This document shows, one piece after another, positions 63,700-64,000 of a stretch of DNA of 64,000 nucleotides (its first letter is position 1; each line of letters opens with the position of its first letter). The stretch is from assembly GCF_001971725.1 (NCBI RefSeq), contig NZ_CP019388.1:558001-622000 (forward strand). Reading direction: 5' to 3'. Both the position numbers and the translations under genes were made by a program. Below the pieces are notes generated by a model. It did not search any database, was not told where the DNA came from, and was given only the letters and a program-made list of their open reading frames with translations. The DNA comes from Winogradskyella sp. J14-2 (GTDB taxonomy: Bacteria > Bacteroidota > Bacteroidia > Flavobacteriales > Flavobacteriaceae).

Positions 63700-64000
63700 T
63701 TACAGAAAACCATCTTGAGCTATAAGCATATCTGTTCCCCATAATTTTACTAAATACGAAATATCTATTGGAAAAAAAGATGATGAGCCATCTGAATTAT
63801 ACTTTACAGGACATTCTATACGATTGCCGTCAATTATTTTACATTTGTTTCTGCCGTTGTCTGAAATATATATTTTCTTTTCATCTAACTTTTGGTACAC
63901 TTTTTTTAAATCGATAATAGCATACTTAATAAATGATGAAGCTTTTTCTGTCTCGTCTTTAGCACTATCAATTATTCCATAAGTGAAATAGTGCGCTTTC
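63700..64000 (-). CDS. Hypothetical protein, C-terminal part
   Basis: The frame runs from the window's right edge to a stop at 63700. At least 99 codons are in the window; its start lies beyond. The visible end begins KAHYFTYGIIDSAKDETEKA and includes ASSFIKYAIIDLKKVYQKLD. The last 66 residues alone start with GTG but are better read as the tail of a longer protein, with KIIDGNRIECPVKYNSDG and SYLVKLWGTDMLIAQDGFL. Unrecognised. Same strand as the repair genes; 61 bp separate it from the exonuclease start. Confidence 0.6.
   Translation of the reverse strand, partial: KAHYFTYGIIDSAKDETEKASSFIKYAIIDLKKVYQKLDEKKIYISDNGRNKCKIIDGNRIECPVKYNSDGSSSFFPIDISYLVKLWGTDMLIAQDGFL

Overview
The window is about 64 kb of AT-rich chromosome from a member of the Flavobacteriaceae (Bacteroidota), most like the marine Winogradskyella/Psychroserpens/Olleya group. 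The evidence is the gene content: a T9SS type A sorting-domain protein, a SusC/CirA-style TonB receptor with an N-terminal carboxypeptidase-like domain, a CAL67264-type membrane protein and DUF6146/DUF5916-like families. The Bacteroidota -7 promoter motif TAnnTTTG also appears upstream of many genes. I see no rRNA, tRNA, CRISPR array, transposase or prophage. The genus is an inference.

Left part (1-23.4 kb): mostly housekeeping and surface genes. A ferredoxin is divergent from a LuxC-family acyl-CoA reductase, followed by serC-serA and DUF937/DUF6146/DUF6787-type proteins. Next comes a likely metal-uptake locus: a His/Cys-rich small membrane protein, a TonB-dependent receptor and a small lipoprotein. 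Then come a large CBM9-like/DUF5916 outer-membrane protein, a LolD-like ATPase, fumC, an FG-GAP/T9SS protein, hutI and hutG around a coiled-coil membrane protein, and a SulP transporter.

Middle part (23.5-34.8 kb): a long minus-strand operon of mostly unnamed proteins. It holds a coiled-coil cytosolic protein, a small membrane protein, a 348-aa protein, a divergent AAA+ ATPase, a membrane protein, NudK, a 411-aa protein and two membrane proteins. It looks like an uncharacterised conserved machine. Two four-helix-bundle (S23/IVP family) genes sit in it as small insertions of about 500 bp. Each is flanked by 7-bp-periodic tandem arrays facing each other as 18-19 bp near-perfect inverted repeats. 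One copy has a TGA in place of the conserved Trp codon. A solo 7-bp array without a gene occurs at 53.6 kb. I regard these as the best candidate for an undescribed element in the window.

Right part (35-64 kb): a metallo-hydrolase, ettA with its small membrane partner, and a redox-stress operon (FMN reductase-GNAT-MarR-pirin) whose promoter overlaps two TTTCCAAGGAAA operators. These are followed by an acyl-CoA carboxylase, a glycolysis cluster (pfkA-gap-N-acetylglucosamine kinase-like-mgsA), and a giant TamB-like protein divergent from tsaD. Next are a parvulin-like/rsmE/DUF4159/TrmH run, an AI-2E permease and a THUMP-like methyltransferase. Last is the ligase-associated DNA-repair operon (exonuclease, ATP-dependent ligase, helicase, PdeM), interrupted by a ParDE toxin-antitoxin pair. 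Both window ends cut through genes.
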